A stretch of 16,225 bases of DNA from Thermodesulfobacteriota bacterium (GTDB taxonomy: Bacteria > Desulfobacterota > S145-22). Below, in pieces: positions 15,221 to 16,225 of the stretch (position 1 is the stretch's first letter; each line of letters opens with the position of its first letter). The DNA lies in NCBI GenBank assembly GCA_024763435.1, contig JANTFN010000012.1, forward strand, positions 1 through 16,225, written 5' to 3'. A model generated the notes under the pieces. It was not told where the DNA came from and made no database searches. It was given only the letters and a program-made list of their open reading frames with translations. A program made the translations under genes and the position numbers.

Positions 15221-15757
15221 TTATCCTTTCAGTTTGAGTTTTTTTAAAACGGTGAAGGGGGTATGAGGTATCGGGGCATCACAGCGGCAGGTTTCATGGT
15301 TTAGATTCACCCCACACGCGGGACACAATCCCTTACAGTCCGGGCGGCATAATATTTGTGCCGGCATTCCCAGAAAAACCTGCTCGAACAGGACATTATC
15401 AAGATCCAGGTCAACCCCGTTGTAAGTGGAAACATCCATATCATAAGACTTTAATTCCACATCTTCTTCCTGGCACGTTTCAGAAAAAGGGGCGTAAACA
15501 GACCTGAAATGGCGGGAAACCAGGTAGGGAAAAGGTCCCAGACAACGGCTGCACCTCATCTTTAAATTCACCTCGATATTCCCTTCTACAATAACCATTC
15601 CTTCCAGATTACTGACTTCTATACGCCCTTCAAGATCTGTTGTTGCCGAAAAATCGGACGTTTTTAAAAGCGTGAAATACCGATTCGCTTTTTTGGTATC
15701 GACCTTAAAGGCATATTTCTTTCCTTCCTCCGGGATCCGTTTCACCCTGATCTTCAA
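15221..15757 (-). CDS. yceD: DUF177/YceD family protein
   Basis: A 178-residue protein of the DUF177 family, nearly always encoded just before rpmF and implicated in 23S rRNA or large-subunit maturation. Cysteines are arranged as CSRC (69, 72) and then C-x3-C-x3-C-x2-C (137, 141, 145, 148) within CKGLCPACGVNLN, followed by CRC (157, 159), suggesting metal binding. I chose TTG 15757: GGAGG lies six bases upstream and the N-terminus becomes MKIRVKRIPEEGK, the usual family beginning. An in-frame TTG at 15772 would place that ribosome site inside the coding region. It is the first gene of the minus-strand array and faces the lectin gene across a short divergent region. Confidence 0.92.
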   Translation of the reverse strand: MKIRVKRIPEEGKKYAFKVDTKKANRYFTLLKTSDFSATTDLEGRIEVSNLEGMVIVEGNIEVNLKMRCSRCLGPFPYLVSRHFRSVYAPFSETCQEEDVELKSYDMDVSTYNGVDLDLDNVLFEQVFLGMPAQILCRPDCKGLCPACGVNLNHETCRCDAPIPHTPFTVLKKLKLKG

Positions 15758-15761
15758 CTTT

Positions 15762-15768
15762 CCCCTCC
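15762..15768 (-). promoter_or_regulatory. Shine-Dalgarno deciding the yceD start
   Basis: GGAGGGG has six bases between GGAGG and TTG 15757. It selects the shorter reading frame over the in-frame TTG at 15772. Confidence 0.65.
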
Positions 15769-15789
15769 ACAAGACTGTTGCGTTTACCT

Positions 15790-15813
15790 ATTATAAGCAA
15801 ACCTGTTTGTCAA
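15790..15813 (-). promoter_or_regulatory. Candidate promoter of the yceD-rpmF-plsX array
   Basis: On the minus strand TATAAT (15790-15795) is a perfect -10 hexamer about 32 bases before the yceD start. A perfect TTGACA (15808-15813) lies upstream, but with a spacer of only 12 bases, too short for normal sigma-70 use. At 17 bases the -35 would be GGCTAT. The position is right for the array's main promoter; the exact -35 is unclear. Confidence 0.4.
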
Positions 15814-15888
15814 TAGCCACTTTCCCCCCTGGCTGAGAGCCCGGGATATCCTCTTTACCCGCTGTAATCAAAATGATATTGGTCCACA

Positions 15889-15894
15889 TATAAA
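15889..15894 (+). promoter_or_regulatory. Possible -10 element for the lectin gene
   Basis: TATAAA lies 23 bases before the ATG at 15918, leaving a short leader that holds the ribosome site. No convincing -35 is present 16-18 bases upstream, so the call is weak. Confidence 0.22.
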
Positions 15895-15906
15895 ATCACC
15901 CCAAAC

Positions 15907-15914
15907 AAGGAGGT
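15907..15914 (+). promoter_or_regulatory. Shine-Dalgarno of the lectin gene
   Basis: AAGGAGGT, a near-perfect ribosome site, is placed just before ATG 15918 and fixes both start and strand for the edge-truncated gene. Confidence 0.75.
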
Positions 15915-15917
15915 CAC

Positions 15918-16225
15918 ATGAAAAAACAAAATGGGATATGGGGCCTGAGTTTCCTCGTTATTTTTGCCGCAACCCTGTTTCTGCTTTCTTTTCCGGTCTT
16001 CGCCGGCAATATCCTTGCAACCAGCCACACCCTTTTTCCCGGAGAAAGCATAACCTCACTGAATGGCCAGTTCCAGTTCATTCTTCAGAAAGATGGAAAC
16101 CTTGTCCTTTACCACGGGAAAAAGGCCCTATGGACTTCAAGAACCAGGGGAAAGGGGGGGAAAAAACTGGTCATGCAGCGAGATGGAAACCTTGTCCTCT
16201 ACGGCAAAAGAAATCCTGTGTGGGC
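15918..16225 (+). CDS. Secreted bulb-type (GNA-like) mannose-binding lectin domain protein, partial
   Basis: The first 102 codons of a gene that runs off the right edge. The product begins with a classical signal peptide: MKK, a hydrophobic core at about 10-25 and a likely cut after VFA at residue 29. The mature start GNILATSHTLFPGE resembles the first strand of snowdrop-lectin domains. Two copies of the mannose-binding motif QxDxNxVxY follow, QKDGNLVLY (57-65) and QRDGNLVLY (87-95), each near a tryptophan segment (ALWTSR, NPVWA). The 30-residue period is that of the beta-prism II lectin subdomain. It is transcribed away from the lipid genes. Full length, further domains and ligand are unknown; carbohydrate binding in the periplasm or outside the cell is inferred from the motif and signal peptide. 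Confidence 0.85.
   Translation, partial: MKKQNGIWGLSFLVIFAATLFLLSFPVFAGNILATSHTLFPGESITSLNGQFQFILQKDGNLVLYHGKKALWTSRTRGKGGKKLVMQRDGNLVLYGKRNPVW
16091..16198 (+). repeat. Direct repeat encoding lectin motif copies
   Basis: The 18-base sequence agatggaaaccttgtcct occurs at 16091-16108 and exactly again at 16181-16198, a period of 90 bases or 30 codons. It encodes the core of the two DGNLVLY motifs. Identity at DNA level suggests recent internal duplication or gene conversion between subdomains. Confidence 0.75.

Overview
The window looks like a chromosomal lipid-metabolism locus from a Gram-negative bacterium with roughly half G+C. The Gram-negative reading rests on two predicted exported proteins: one ends like an outer-membrane beta-barrel, the other is a secreted lectin-like protein. 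A Desulfobacterota/deltaproteobacterial-type host would fit the combination of a yceD-rpmF-plsX-fab cluster with fadN-fadA-fadE, an SCP-x thiolase and a DUF35 partner. That placement is inference from gene content only.

Layout. Fourteen genes lie head-to-tail on the minus strand with almost no spare DNA. The largest gap is about 106 bases and several junctions overlap. In transcription order (right to left) they are yceD (DUF177), rpmF, plsX, an acyl-CoA dehydrogenase, fabD, fabG, acpP, fabF, an SCP-x-type thiolase, its DUF35 zinc-ribbon/OB-fold partner, an acyl-CoA ligase (fadD-like), fadN (3-hydroxyacyl-CoA dehydrogenase/enoyl-CoA hydratase), fadA (thiolase), fadE (long acyl-CoA dehydrogenase) and a small predicted outer-membrane barrel protein. 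At the right edge, divergently transcribed on the plus strand, begins a secreted protein with a bulb-type (GNA-like) mannose-binding lectin domain, cut off by the window end. No stretch over 300 bases lacks a gene. I see no tRNA, rRNA, CRISPR array, insertion sequence or phage gene.

How the genes work together. The first half supplies early and middle steps of phospholipid and fatty-acid synthesis: acyl-phosphate formation (PlsX), malonyl loading (FabD), beta-keto reduction (FabG), the carrier (AcpP) and the elongating condensing enzyme (FabF). The second half is a nearly complete beta-oxidation set: activation (ligase), dehydrogenation (FadE), hydration plus second oxidation (FadN) and thiolysis (FadA). 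The thiolase/DUF35 pair sits between the halves. Two things stand out. The place between plsX and fabD, where fabH commonly sits, holds an acyl-CoA dehydrogenase with a lysine-rich tail. And opposing pathways are packed into one collinear array, with only weak candidate internal control sites: a promoter-like pair before the dehydrogenase, a hairpin after acpP, and a perfect dyad next to TATAAT before fadN. I found no clear Rho-independent terminator on the minus strand.

Several starts were chosen from internal Shine-Dalgarno sequences: yceD at 15757 (TTG), fabD at 12690, fadE at 2410 and DUF35 at 8220. fabF appears to start with TTG, and the dehydrogenase and SCP-x thiolase with GTG.
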